From: Acetobacteraceae bacterium
GTDB taxonomy: Bacteria > Pseudomonadota > Alphaproteobacteria > Acetobacterales > Acetobacteraceae
DNA: 64,000 nt
Assembly (NCBI GenBank): GCA_947455205.1
Contig: CANGNF010000001.1
Coordinates: forward strand, 124,001-188,000
Direction: 5' to 3'
Every line of letters starts with the position of its first letter. Position 1 is the stretch's first letter. The position numbers and the translations under genes were made by a program. This document shows positions 24,293-34,095 of this stretch, piece after piece. The notes beneath the pieces were generated by a model. It had not been told where the DNA came from. It was given only the letters and a program-made list of their open reading frames with translations, and did not search any database.

Positions 24293-25480
24293 ATGAAGAT
24301 ACTGATCGCCGGTGGCGGCATCGGCGGCCTGACCGCGGCGCTGGCGCTGCTGCAGCGCGGGCACGAGGTTGAGGTCTATGAGCAGGCCCAGGCGCTGACC
24401 GAGGTCGGCGCCGGGGTGCAGCTTTCCCCCAACGGGTCGCGCGTGATGTACGCGCTGGGCATCGGCGAGCAGATCGCCGCAACCAGCTGCGAGACGCCGG
24501 GCAAGGAAATCCGCCTGTGGTCCACCGGCCAGGCGTGGAACCCCTTCGACCTGGTGCAGGAATGCGTGGAGCGCTACGGCTTCCCATACTTCACCGTCTA
24601 TCGGCCGGACCTGCTGGGCGCGCTGGAGGACGCGGTGCGGCAGGCCTCGCCGGGCTGCATCCGGCTGGCCAGGAAGGCCGAGGGCTTTGAGGAGGTGGGC
24701 GACCGCGTGCGGCTGCGCTTCACCGATGGCAGCGTGGCCGAGGGCGACATGCTGCTGGGCGCGGACGGCATCCACAGCGCCATCCGCCGGCAGTTGTGGG
24801 GCGAGGCCAAGGCCCACTTCACCGGCATCTTCGCCTGGCGCGGGGTGATCCCGACCGACAAGCTGCCGCCGCGGCTGTGCAAGCCGGTCTCCACCAACTG
24901 GGTCGGGCCCGGGCGGCATGTGGTGCAGTACCCGCTGCGCAACTTCAAGCTGATGAACCTGGTCGGCGTGGTGGAAGGCCAGGACTGGCAGGTGGAAAGC
25001 TGGACCGCGCGCGGCACGCATGCGGAGATGCACAAGGATTTCGAGGGCTGGCACCCCGACATCCACCTGATGATCGACGCCATCGACACGCCGTTCCGCT
25101 GGGCCTTTCTGGCGCGCGACCCGCTGATGGAATGGGGCAGGGGGCGCGTGACCCTGCTGGGCGACGCCTGCCATCCGACGCTGCCCTTCCTGGCGCAGGG
25201 CGCGGTCCACGCCGTGGAGGACGCCTATGTCCTGGCTCGCGCGCTGACCGAGGTGACGGAGGGCACCGAAGCCGCGCTGCGCCGGTATGAGGTTGCCCGC
25301 GTGGAGCGCACCGCCCGCATGGTGCGCGGCAGCACCGACAACACCAAGCGCTTCCACAACCCCGCCTTGGCGCATGCCGAGGGCGCCGCGGCCTATGTGG
25401 AGCGCGAGTGGCAGCCGGACCTGGTCCGCGGCCGCTATGAATGGCTCTACAGCTACGACCCGACGACGGTGGCCATATGA
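24293..25480 (+). CDS. FAD-dependent aromatic monooxygenase (hydroxybenzoate/salicylate hydroxylase-like)
   Basis: A 395-residue class A flavoprotein monooxygenase: dinucleotide motif GGGIGG near residues 7-12, the NAD(P)H/FAD DG motif in GADGIHSAIRR, and the GD motif LLGDACHP. Closest in style to salicylate 1-hydroxylase and 3-hydroxybenzoate 6-hydroxylase, which add a hydroxyl ortho or para to an existing one. The start MKILIAGGG at 24293 places the Rossmann strand correctly; upstream in-frame residues (MRQA) are not needed. Its stop overlaps the hydrolase start (ATGA 25477-25480). It likely makes the diol that the dioxygenase opens. Confidence 0.9.
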   Translation: MKILIAGGGIGGLTAALALLQRGHEVEVYEQAQALTEVGAGVQLSPNGSRVMYALGIGEQIAATSCETPGKEIRLWSTGQAWNPFDLVQECVERYGFPYFTVYRPDLLGALEDAVRQASPGCIRLARKAEGFEEVGDRVRLRFTDGSVAEGDMLLGADGIHSAIRRQLWGEAKAHFTGIFAWRGVIPTDKLPPRLCKPVSTNWVGPGRHVVQYPLRNFKLMNLVGVVEGQDWQVESWTARGTHAEMHKDFEGWHPDIHLMIDAIDTPFRWAFLARDPLMEWGRGRVTLLGDACHPTLPFLAQGAVHAVEDAYVLARALTEVTEGTEAALRRYEVARVERTARMVRGSTDNTKRFHNPALAHAEGAAAYVEREWQPDLVRGRYEWLYSYDPTTVAI

Positions 25481-26325
25481 CCAACAATGTCCCCTTGGCC
25501 CCCAACATGGCGCGGTTCCGCGCCAGTGACGGCACCAGCCTGGCGTATCGGGTGGACGACTTCACCGACCCGTGGCGCACGCCGGCCATCCCGGTGCTGC
25601 TGCTGCATCCGGCCATGAGCAGCTATCGCCGCTGGTTCGGCTGGCTGCCTGTGGTGGCGCGCGAATACACCTGCATCACGCCGGAACTGCGCGGCCATGG
25701 CGCCAGCGAGATCCCCGGCGAGGACCGCCCGCTGACGCTGGAACGGCTGCTGGCCGATGCGCTGGAGTTGCTGGACCACCTGGGAGTGGAGAAGGCGCAT
25801 GTCGTCGGCAACTCCGCCGGCGGCTACATCGGCCAGCGCATGGCCATCGAGGCGCCGGCGCGCGTTGCCAGCCTCAGCCTGTTCGCCGCCTCGCCCGGCC
25901 TGGCCGGTACCCAGGCCACCGGCTGGGTGGCGCGCTTCCAGCGCGACGGGATCGAGCGCTTCATCCGCGAGACCATCGCCGACCGCTTCCCGGCCGACCA
26001 GGACCCGGGCTTCCTGGAGTGGTTCCCGAAGGATATGGGCCGCAACGACCCTGCCTTCATCGGCCGCTTCGTCAACCACATGAGCAGCCGCAACTGGGCC
26101 GGCGACCTGCCGCGCATCCAATGCCCGACGCTGCTGGTGGCACCGGGGGCCGAGCCCATCGGCCACCATGGGCTGTACGAGGGCATGCGGGACGCGATCC
26201 CGAACGCCAAACTGATCACCTATGACGGCATGCCGCACAATGTCGGCGACGCCGTGCCGGAACGCTGCGCGCGGGACGTGCTGGCCTTCCTGGCTGACCT
26301 TGAAGGGAAGGGAACGCAGGCATGA
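25477..26325 (+). CDS. Alpha/beta hydrolase, putative meta-cleavage product hydrolase
   Basis: A 282-residue alpha/beta-hydrolase-fold protein. The nucleophile elbow is GNSAGG (Ser113), the oxyanion loop LLLHPAMSS and the catalytic His sits in GMPHNVGD near residue 263; the acid position reads APGAEP, so the acid may be Glu. In meta-cleavage operons such enzymes (BphD, MhpC, XylF) split the ring-opened C-C bond, although lactonase or esterase activity is also possible. Coupled by ATGA on both sides. Confidence 0.85.
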   Translation: MTNNVPLAPNMARFRASDGTSLAYRVDDFTDPWRTPAIPVLLLHPAMSSYRRWFGWLPVVAREYTCITPELRGHGASEIPGEDRPLTLERLLADALELLDHLGVEKAHVVGNSAGGYIGQRMAIEAPARVASLSLFAASPGLAGTQATGWVARFQRDGIERFIRETIADRFPADQDPGFLEWFPKDMGRNDPAFIGRFVNHMSSRNWAGDLPRIQCPTLLVAPGAEPIGHHGLYEGMRDAIPNAKLITYDGMPHNVGDAVPERCARDVLAFLADLEGKGTQA

Positions 26326-27683
26326 CCCTCGCACAGCAGATCGGCGCCTTCGCCGCCAACTTCACCGCCGCCGACATGACGCCGGAGGAAAGCCACGCCG
26401 CCCGCCGCGCGCTGCTGGACACCTTGGCTTGTGCAATAGGCGGCACGCATGAACCGGCCTTTGCCAAGGCGCTCAATTACGCCCGCAAGGCCAGCGGCCC
26501 CGGCGTGGCGCGGGTTTGGGGCACCGAGGAACGCCTGGGCATCGAGCAGGCCGCCTTCGCCAATGCCGTGCTGGGCCATGTGCTGGACTTCGACGACGTG
26601 ACCGGCCCGATGCGCGGCCACCCCAGCGTGGCCATGCTGCCGGCGCTGCTGGCCCTGGCGGAAGCCGAAGGGCTGGGGCTGCAGGCCGTCTGCACCGCCT
26701 ATGCCGTGGGCTTCGAGGTGGCCGGCCGCATCGGCGAGTGCCTGGGCGACGAGCACTACGCCAAGGGGTTCCACGCCACCGCCAGCATCGGCATGTTCGG
26801 CGCCACCGCCGCCTGCGCCAACCTGCTGAAGCTGACCGCGGAGCAGACCGCCAACGCCATTGGCCTGACGGTGGCCCAGGCCGCCGGCAGCCGGGAGAAT
26901 TTCGGCACCGACGCCAAGAGCTTCCAGGCCGGGCACAGCAACCGCGCGGCGCTGCAATCCGTGCTGCTGGCGCGGGAGGGCTTCGACAGTTCCCCGGAGG
27001 CGCTGGAAGGCCCGCGGGGCTACGCGAAGCTCTACGGCGCCGGGGAGGACCTGGTGGCCGGCCTGGCGGAGCTCGGCAAGGCCCCGCGCCTGCTGGTCCG
27101 CGCCGGGCTGGAAGTGAAGAAATACCCCATGTGCTACGCCACCCACCGCGCCCTGGACGCCCTGCTGGACCTGAAGGCCGAGACCGGCGTGGCCCTGGCG
27201 GATGTGGCCAGCGTTGCGGTGGAGGGCACCAACCGCAGCTTCTCCCCCCTGCTGCACGACGCGCCGAAGACGGGGTTGGAGGGCAAGTTCTCCATGCAAT
27301 ACGCCATGGCCGCCGGCCTGGCGGATGGCCGCGTGGAACTGGCCAGCTTCGAGGACGCGGCGGTGCAGCGGGCTGAGATCCAGGCCTTCCTGCCCAAGGT
27401 GACCAAGAAGGAGTTGCCCGGCAGCCTGAAGCCGCGCTTCACCAGCGTGACACTTTCGCTGAAGGACGGCCGCAGCCTGCATCGGCGGGTGGACGCCCTG
27501 CGGGGCGGGCCGGAACTGCCGCTTTCGGATGCCGAGCTGACCACCAAGCTGGCGGGGTGCCTGCGCCATGCCGGCAGCGCGGCCGATGCCCAGGCGGTGG
27601 CCAGCGCCATCCTGGCCCCGGGCGACCGGCCCGTCGGCGCCCTTCTGGCCCTGCTGGCCCCGGCCCGGCTGGCGGCGGAATGA
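26322..27683 (+). CDS. MmgE/PrpD family protein
   Basis: A 453-residue protein of the 2-methylcitrate dehydratase / cis-aconitate decarboxylase family: an all-helical N-terminal domain with VLGHVLDFDDV, GFHATASIGMFGA and AGHSNRAALQS, and a C-terminal alpha/beta domain. Members dehydrate, isomerise or decarboxylate tricarboxylic-like acids; most catabolic-operon versions have no assigned substrate. No other methylcitrate genes are near, so prpD is not claimed. It is the last gene of the ring-cleavage operon and is coupled to the hydrolase by ATGA. Confidence 0.9.
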   Translation: MTLAQQIGAFAANFTAADMTPEESHAARRALLDTLACAIGGTHEPAFAKALNYARKASGPGVARVWGTEERLGIEQAAFANAVLGHVLDFDDVTGPMRGHPSVAMLPALLALAEAEGLGLQAVCTAYAVGFEVAGRIGECLGDEHYAKGFHATASIGMFGATAACANLLKLTAEQTANAIGLTVAQAAGSRENFGTDAKSFQAGHSNRAALQSVLLAREGFDSSPEALEGPRGYAKLYGAGEDLVAGLAELGKAPRLLVRAGLEVKKYPMCYATHRALDALLDLKAETGVALADVASVAVEGTNRSFSPLLHDAPKTGLEGKFSMQYAMAAGLADGRVELASFEDAAVQRAEIQAFLPKVTKKELPGSLKPRFTSVTLSLKDGRSLHRRVDALRGGPELPLSDAELTTKLAGCLRHAGSAADAQAVASAILAPGDRPVGALLALLAPARLAAE

Positions 27684-27733
27684 TACGCGCGGCCGCGTAA
27701 CCGGCCAGGGGTGCGTCATCAGGCTGAAACTGC

Positions 27734-27739
27734 TATAGA
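27734..27739 (+). promoter_or_regulatory. Possible -10 element upstream of gyrA
   Basis: TATAGA lies about 90 nt before the gyrA GTG, in the 142-bp gap after the MmgE/PrpD gene. No good -35 is found 16-18 nt upstream. The gap also holds a 19-codon ATG frame (27750-27809), which I do not call as a gene. Confidence 0.25.
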
Positions 27740-27825
27740 CTCGCCTGACATGGCTGCGGTTGCGGCCAGCCCCCAATTCGGGCCCGGCGCCAACCCTGCC
27801 GGGCCATGACAGGACCGAACCAAGC

Positions 27826-30614
<2,789 letters not shown>

Positions 30615-30627
<13 letters not shown>

Positions 30628-30649
30628 AAATGCCCAGCGGCGGAGCCGT
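30615..30649 (+). repeat. 11-bp direct repeat at the gyrA-coaD junction
   Basis: GGCGGAGCCGT occurs at 30615-30625 and again at 30639-30649, 24 bp apart, spanning the end of gyrA and the ribosome-binding region of coaD. It looks like a small local duplication. It creates a second possible coaD start (GTG 30624 or ATG 30630) in addition to ATG 30654. Confidence 0.6.
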
Positions 30650-30653
30650 AACC

Positions 30654-31166
30654 ATGCCTCGTGAACGCGTCGGGCTTTACCCCGGCACCTTCGACCCCGT
30701 GACCAACGGCCACCTGGACGTCATCAGCCGCGCCGCGCGGCTGATGGACCGGCTGGTGGTCGGCGTCGCCATCAACAACGCCAAGGGGCCGCTGTTCAGC
30801 CTGGAGGAGCGTTGCGAGCTGGTGAAGGCCGAGACCGACGTGATTGCGGCCAAGACCGGCTGCGTCATTGAGGTGCGACCCTTCAAGGGCCTGCTGATCC
30901 ATTTCTGTGCCGAGGTCGGCGCCCAGATGCTGGTGCGCGGCCTGCGCGCGGTGTCGGACTTCGACTACGAGTTCCAGATGACCGGCATGAACCGCCGGTT
31001 GAACGACGAGATCGAGACCGTCTTCCTGATGGCCAGCGAGACCAACCAGTTCATCGCCAGCCGCCTGGTCAAGGAAATCGCCATGCTTGGCGGCGATATC
31101 AGAAGCTTCGTGCCGAAACTGACGTTCGATCGCACGATGGCGCGCGTCTCCAAGCCCGCCGGTTAG
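30654..31166 (+). CDS. coaD: Phosphopantetheine adenylyltransferase
   Basis: A 170-residue nucleotidyltransferase with the adenylyl-binding GTFDPVTNGH (T/HxGH = TNGH, residues 17-20), GLRAVSDFDYE and the C-terminal VPKLTFDRTM. It transfers AMP to 4-phosphopantetheine, the penultimate step of coenzyme A synthesis. The start MPRERVGLYPG matches family length; frames starting at 30624 or 30630 would add residues from a duplicated GGCGGAGCCGT block. It follows gyrA in an order common in Acetobacteraceae-like genomes. Confidence 0.95.
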   Translation: MPRERVGLYPGTFDPVTNGHLDVISRAARLMDRLVVGVAINNAKGPLFSLEERCELVKAETDVIAAKTGCVIEVRPFKGLLIHFCAEVGAQMLVRGLRAVSDFDYEFQMTGMNRRLNDEIETVFLMASETNQFIASRLVKEIAMLGGDIRSFVPKLTFDRTMARVSKPAG

Positions 31167-31179
31167 GAAAGGCTCTTCC

Positions 31180-31737
31180 ATGTACCGTCGTACCCTCGCC
31201 GGCCTGGCGCTTGCCGGGCTGGCCGCCCCTTCGGTCCTGCGTGCGCAGTCATCGCAGGGCGTCCAGTCGTCCCAGGAACGCCTGGTCTTCACGCTGAAGG
31301 ATGGCGACGTGACCATCCAGTTCCGCCCGGACGTGGCGCCGCTGCATGTGGAGCGGGTGAAGACCCTGACCCGCCAGGGCTTCTACGACGGCACGCCGTT
31401 CCATCGCGTCATCGAGGGCTTCATGGCCCAGGGTGGCGACCCCAGCGGCACCGGCACCCGTGGCTCCTCGCTGCCGGACCTGAAGGCGGAGTTCACCACC
31501 CGCTACCGCTTCCTGCGGGGCACCGTGGGCGCCGCCCGCACGCAGAACCCGGACAGCGCCAACAGCCAATTCTACATCATGTTCGCGCCGGCGCCGAACC
31601 TGGACGGCAACTACACCATCTGGGGCCAGGTCATCGGTGGCATGGACGCAGTGGACAAGATCAAGCGCGGCAGTGGCCGGGACGGGATTGTGCAGCAGCC
31701 CGACCGCCTGCTGAAGGCCCGCCTGGTAAACGCCTGA
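31180..31737 (+). CDS. Exported cyclophilin-type peptidyl-prolyl isomerase
   Basis: A 185-residue cyclophilin with an N-terminal export signal (MYRRTLAGLALAGLAAPSVLRA-Q, twin-arginine-like RR at 3-4). Core motifs are GTPFHRVIEGFMAQGGDPSGTG, NPDSANSQFYIMF and the domain end WGQVIGGMD. It catalyses proline cis-trans isomerisation during periplasmic protein folding. AGGAAAGG lies upstream of the ATG. The next gene is a cytoplasmic paralogue; the two arose by duplication or have been kept as a compartment pair. Confidence 0.93.
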   Translation: MYRRTLAGLALAGLAAPSVLRAQSSQGVQSSQERLVFTLKDGDVTIQFRPDVAPLHVERVKTLTRQGFYDGTPFHRVIEGFMAQGGDPSGTGTRGSSLPDLKAEFTTRYRFLRGTVGAARTQNPDSANSQFYIMFAPAPNLDGNYTIWGQVIGGMDAVDKIKRGSGRDGIVQQPDRLLKARLVNA

Positions 31738-31756
31738 ACACACAAGGAATAGACTG

Positions 31757-32368
31757 ATGAGCGACGAGACCAACCCGGCCGAGACGCCCGCGACCGAAGC
31801 CCCGGTGGAAACCACTGCGGAAACCACTGCCGAGGCTGCCGCCCCGGCGCCGGCCGCCCGCGTGGCCGACCCGAAGGACGAGGACACGCTGGTGCTGGAA
31901 ATCCCGCACGGCAAGGTCGTGATCGAGCTGCGCCCCGACCTGGCGCCGCTGCATGTCGAGCGGATCAAGACCCTGGTGCGCCGCGGCTTCTACGACGGCA
32001 CGCCGTTCCACCGCGTCATCGAGGGCTTCATGGCCCAGGGTGGCGACCCCACCGGCACCGGCACCGGCGGCAGCGACCTGCCGGACCTGCCCGCCGAGTT
32101 CTCCACGCCGCAGAAGGCCCGCTTCCAGCGCGGCACGCTGGGCGCGGCGCGCACCAACAACCCGGACAGCGCGAACAGCCAGTTCTTCATCATGTTCGCG
32201 CCCAGCAGCCACCTGGACGGCCAGTACACCATCTGGGGCAAGGTGACGCAGGGCATGGAGAACGTGGACAAGATCAAGCGCGGCAGCGGCGGCAGCGGCA
32301 TGGTTCAGGGCCCGGACAAGATCGTCCGCGCGCGCATCCTGGCCGATATCCCCACCGACGAAGCCTGA
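31757..32368 (+). CDS. Cytoplasmic cyclophilin-type peptidyl-prolyl isomerase
   Basis: A 203-residue protein with no signal peptide. Instead there is an acidic, Thr/Ala/Pro-rich N-terminal tail (residues 1-40) before the cyclophilin domain, which holds FHRVIEGFMAQGGDPTGTG and NPDSANSQFFIMF. It differs from the upstream exported copy mainly in this N-terminus. It starts 19 nt after that gene and is followed by hairpins at 32359-32380 and 32396-32420 that likely end the transcript. Confidence 0.93.
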   Translation: MSDETNPAETPATEAPVETTAETTAEAAAPAPAARVADPKDEDTLVLEIPHGKVVIELRPDLAPLHVERIKTLVRRGFYDGTPFHRVIEGFMAQGGDPTGTGTGGSDLPDLPAEFSTPQKARFQRGTLGAARTNNPDSANSQFFIMFAPSSHLDGQYTIWGKVTQGMENVDKIKRGSGGSGMVQGPDKIVRARILADIPTDEA

Positions 32369-32380
32369 TTCCAGGCTTCG
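32359..32380 (+). terminator. Hairpin across the stop codon of the second cyclophilin
   Basis: CGAAGCCTG-ATTC-CAGGCTTCG forms a perfect 9-bp stem with a 4-nt loop; the TGA stop is inside it. It is followed by CTTGACATTA, not a T-run. Together with the next hairpin it probably ends the gyrA-coaD-cyclophilin transcript. Confidence 0.5.
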
Positions 32381-32395
32381 CTTGACATTACCGGC

Positions 32396-32420
32396 GGCCG
32401 GGGCTTTTCACGCCCCGGCC
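32396..32420 (+). terminator. Hairpin before tRNA-Lys
   Basis: GGCCGGGGC-TTTTCAC-GCCCCGGCC forms a 9-bp GC-only stem with a 7-nt loop. It is followed by GTTGGCGTCT, lacking a full T-run. It lies 26 nt upstream of the tRNA. Confidence 0.55.
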
Positions 32421-32446
32421 GTTGGCGTCTTCATCGCCCCGGCTGC

Positions 32447-32521
32447 GTGCCCGTAGCTCAGTGGTAGAGCATTCGACTTTTAATCGAATGGCCGTGGGTT
32501 CGAATCCCACCGGGCACACCA
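32447..32521 (+). tRNA. tRNA-Lys (anticodon UUU)
   Basis: A 75-nt cloverleaf: acceptor GTGCCCG pairs with CGGGCAC, D-stem GCTC/GAGC around AGTGGTA, anticodon stem TTCGA/TCGAA with loop CTTTTAA (anticodon TTT), T-arm GTGGG-TTCGAAT-CCCAC, discriminator A and an encoded CCA end. Confidence 0.98.
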
Positions 32522-32595
32522 TAGCCCCCCGCGCACCTGGCGTCGAACCAACCCGTGCCGTCGCCGTTAGTCCGGCACCCAACGGGAGCAATGCC

Positions 32596-32940
32596 ATGTC
32601 CGCCACCCTTCGCCATCTTCGCAACCGCGCCGAGGAATACGCCGATGCCGCCCAGGATGGCGGCAAGGAAGTCGCCGGCCGCGCCTCCCGCTATGCCGAC
32701 CAGGCGTCCAGCCGGCTGGGTGACCTTTGGTCCGAGATCGAGGCGCTGGTGCATCGCCGCGGGCCGGAGCTGACCGACCGTGCCCGTGGCTACGCCCATG
32801 ACGCTGGCGATGTCGCCAGCGACCTGTCCGACCAGCTGGTGGCAATGACGCGGCAGCGGCCGCTGGTGGCCATCGGCGTCGCGGTGGCGGCGACCTGGTT
32901 GGTGTCCTCGCTGTTGCATTCGTCGCGCCGGCGCCGCTAG
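32596..32940 (+). CDS. ElaB/YqjD/DUF883-like small membrane-anchored protein
   Basis: A 114-residue protein: a charged helical N-terminal region (residues 1-85) with heptad-like Ala/Glu/Arg spacing, then a C-terminal hydrophobic segment (PLVAIGVAVAATWLVSSLL, about 89-108) and an Arg-rich end (SSRRRR). This layout matches the ElaB/YqjD/YgaM family, which E. coli makes in stationary phase and which can tie ribosomes to the inner membrane. GGGAG lies 7 nt before the ATG at 32596. It stands alone after tRNA-Lys. Assignment rests on architecture rather than strong motifs. Confidence 0.7.
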   Translation: MSATLRHLRNRAEEYADAAQDGGKEVAGRASRYADQASSRLGDLWSEIEALVHRRGPELTDRARGYAHDAGDVASDLSDQLVAMTRQRPLVAIGVAVAATWLVSSLLHSSRRRR

Positions 32941-33309
32941 CGCCCCGCCGGCCGCCGCCACTTCGCAAGGCCCTGCGTGGGGCCTTGCCCAGGCGGCTTC
33001 GTCTTCCGGCTTTGTTAAACATTCCCTGCCATAACGGTATCGGCGTATATTTTAGTACAATCAACCTTGGGTTGTGCCGCTGACGTTGCGGTTTGTCGGG
33101 CATTGTCGGCGCCCAAAGCCTCGGTGGACTGCGCCGGACGACGCCAGGGCCGCGATTTCAGAGACTTAGAGGGCCGCCTCAACCTTTAGAGCGACGGAAC
33201 TTAAATTGAGACATTCATAGGTAATTCACGCAATTTCTTGTTGGCCGACGACAAATCCTAACGTATGGTTGCTGCGTGTTCGGGAAAACACAACCACAGG
33301 AGGCGTCGT
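32941..33309. promoter_or_regulatory. AT-richer intergenic region, 369 bp
   Basis: This is the most AT-rich stretch in the window (especially 33011-33065 and 33190-33270). It contains the perfect palindrome CAACC-TTG-GGTTG (33062-33074), a small inverted repeat GTGTT/AACAC near 33276-33291, and TATATT at about 33047. It ends in AGGAGG before the small ORF at 33310. It may hold a promoter with a long 5' leader or a small RNA; I cannot assign exact sites. Confidence 0.4.
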
Positions 33310-33471
33310 ATGAGTGCAACACCCATCGGCGGTCGTTCGTCGGTCCATGATATTCCCGATGCGCGCGCAGGCGCCGTCGCGTTGCTGCTGCTGCGCTTCA
33401 CCCTGATCGGTGTGGCGCTGGCGCTGGTCGGTACCCTTGGCAATGTGGCGCTGAAGGTGCTCGGCAGCTGA
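33310..33471 (+). CDS. Small membrane protein, 53 residues
   Basis: A 53-residue frame with a perfect AGGAGG (33298-33303) 6 nt before its ATG. The N-terminus is polar (MSATPIGGRSSVHDIPDAR), and residues 21-50 form one hydrophobic helix with a central Arg (LLLLRFTLIGVALALVGTLG). No family recognised. The strong ribosome site, the preceding AT-rich leader and the terminator at 33556-33585 support a real gene with its own transcript. Confidence 0.7.
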   Translation: MSATPIGGRSSVHDIPDARAGAVALLLLRFTLIGVALALVGTLGNVALKVLGS

Positions 33472-33479
33472 AGTGGCCC

Positions 33480-33499
33480 GGCCGGTTCCCCCACCGGCC
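33480..33499 (+). terminator. Hairpin after the 53-residue gene
   Basis: GGCCGGT-TCCCCC-ACCGGCC forms a 7-bp stem 9 nt after the stop. It could be a first, weak terminator before the strong one at 33556. Confidence 0.35.
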
Positions 33500-33555
33500 A
33501 GGTGCCCCGCCGAACCTTGGTAGCGCCGCCCCCGGCGACACCAGGTTCGGTCAGA

Positions 33556-33585
33556 CGGCCCGGACAGCCCATGCTGTCCGGGCCG
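33556..33585. terminator. Strong bidirectional terminator
   Basis: CGGCCCGGACAG-CCCATG-CTGTCCGGGCCG is a perfect 12-bp stem with a 6-nt loop, followed by TTGCCGTTT on the plus strand. It lies between the convergent 53-residue gene and osmC-like gene, 8 nt from the latter's stop, and should end both transcripts. Confidence 0.8.
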
Positions 33586-33593
33586 TTGCCGTT

Positions 33594-34028
33594 TCAGGCC
33601 TCCAGCGTCGCCGCCAGGGTGATCTCGGCGTTCAGCACGCGGGAAACCGGGCAGGTGGCCTTGGCATCGGCCGCCAGCTGCTGGAACTCCGCCTCGGTCA
33701 CGCCGGGCACCTTGGCCGTCAGCGTCAGCGCCACGCGGGCGATCTTCCAGCCGGCGCCCTCCTGCTCCATGGCCAGCTTGGCCTCGGTGTGCAGGCTTTC
33801 CGCCACATGGCCGGCGCCCTGCAGCTTGAAGGCGAGCGCCATGGTGAAGCAGCCGGCATGGGCGGCGGCGATGAGTTCCTCGGGGTTGGTGCCCTTGGCG
33901 TCACCGAACCGGGTGTTGAAGCCGTAGGGCGTCTCGGCCAGGACACCGCTCTGGCTGGTCAGGCTGCCCTTGCCGTCCTTGCCGCCGCCCTGCCAGGCGG
34001 CGTTGGCGCTGCGTTGAATGTTGGCCAT
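33594..34028 (-). CDS. OsmC family peroxiredoxin-like protein
   Basis: A 144-residue protein with the two OsmC redox cysteines, Cys60 (AAAHAGCFTMAL) and Cys126 (ATCPVSRVL), and NPEELIAA. OsmC reduces organic hydroperoxides in the cytoplasm using dihydrolipoamide-type reductants. The ATG at 34028 has AGGAG 9 nt upstream and matches family length. It is separated by 67 bp from the D-2-hydroxyacid dehydrogenase gene read in the same direction. Confidence 0.94.
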   Translation of the reverse strand: MANIQRSANAAWQGGGKDGKGSLTSQSGVLAETPYGFNTRFGDAKGTNPEELIAAAHAGCFTMALAFKLQGAGHVAESLHTEAKLAMEQEGAGWKIARVALTLTAKVPGVTEAEFQQLAADAKATCPVSRVLNAEITLAATLEA

Positions 34029-34095
34029 GGGATCTTGCTCCTGCTGCGGGGTGTTGCCCACAGCAAGCCGCAAGACGGGCGCTGGTTCCCGCCGC

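Noticed and set aside
26322-27683. Gene symbol prpD
   Set aside because: No other methylcitrate-cycle gene is nearby and the operon concerns ring cleavage, so only the family is named.
27750-27809. 19-codon ATG frame before gyrA
   Set aside because: Could be a leader peptide, but no ribosome site and no attenuator-like structure was seen.
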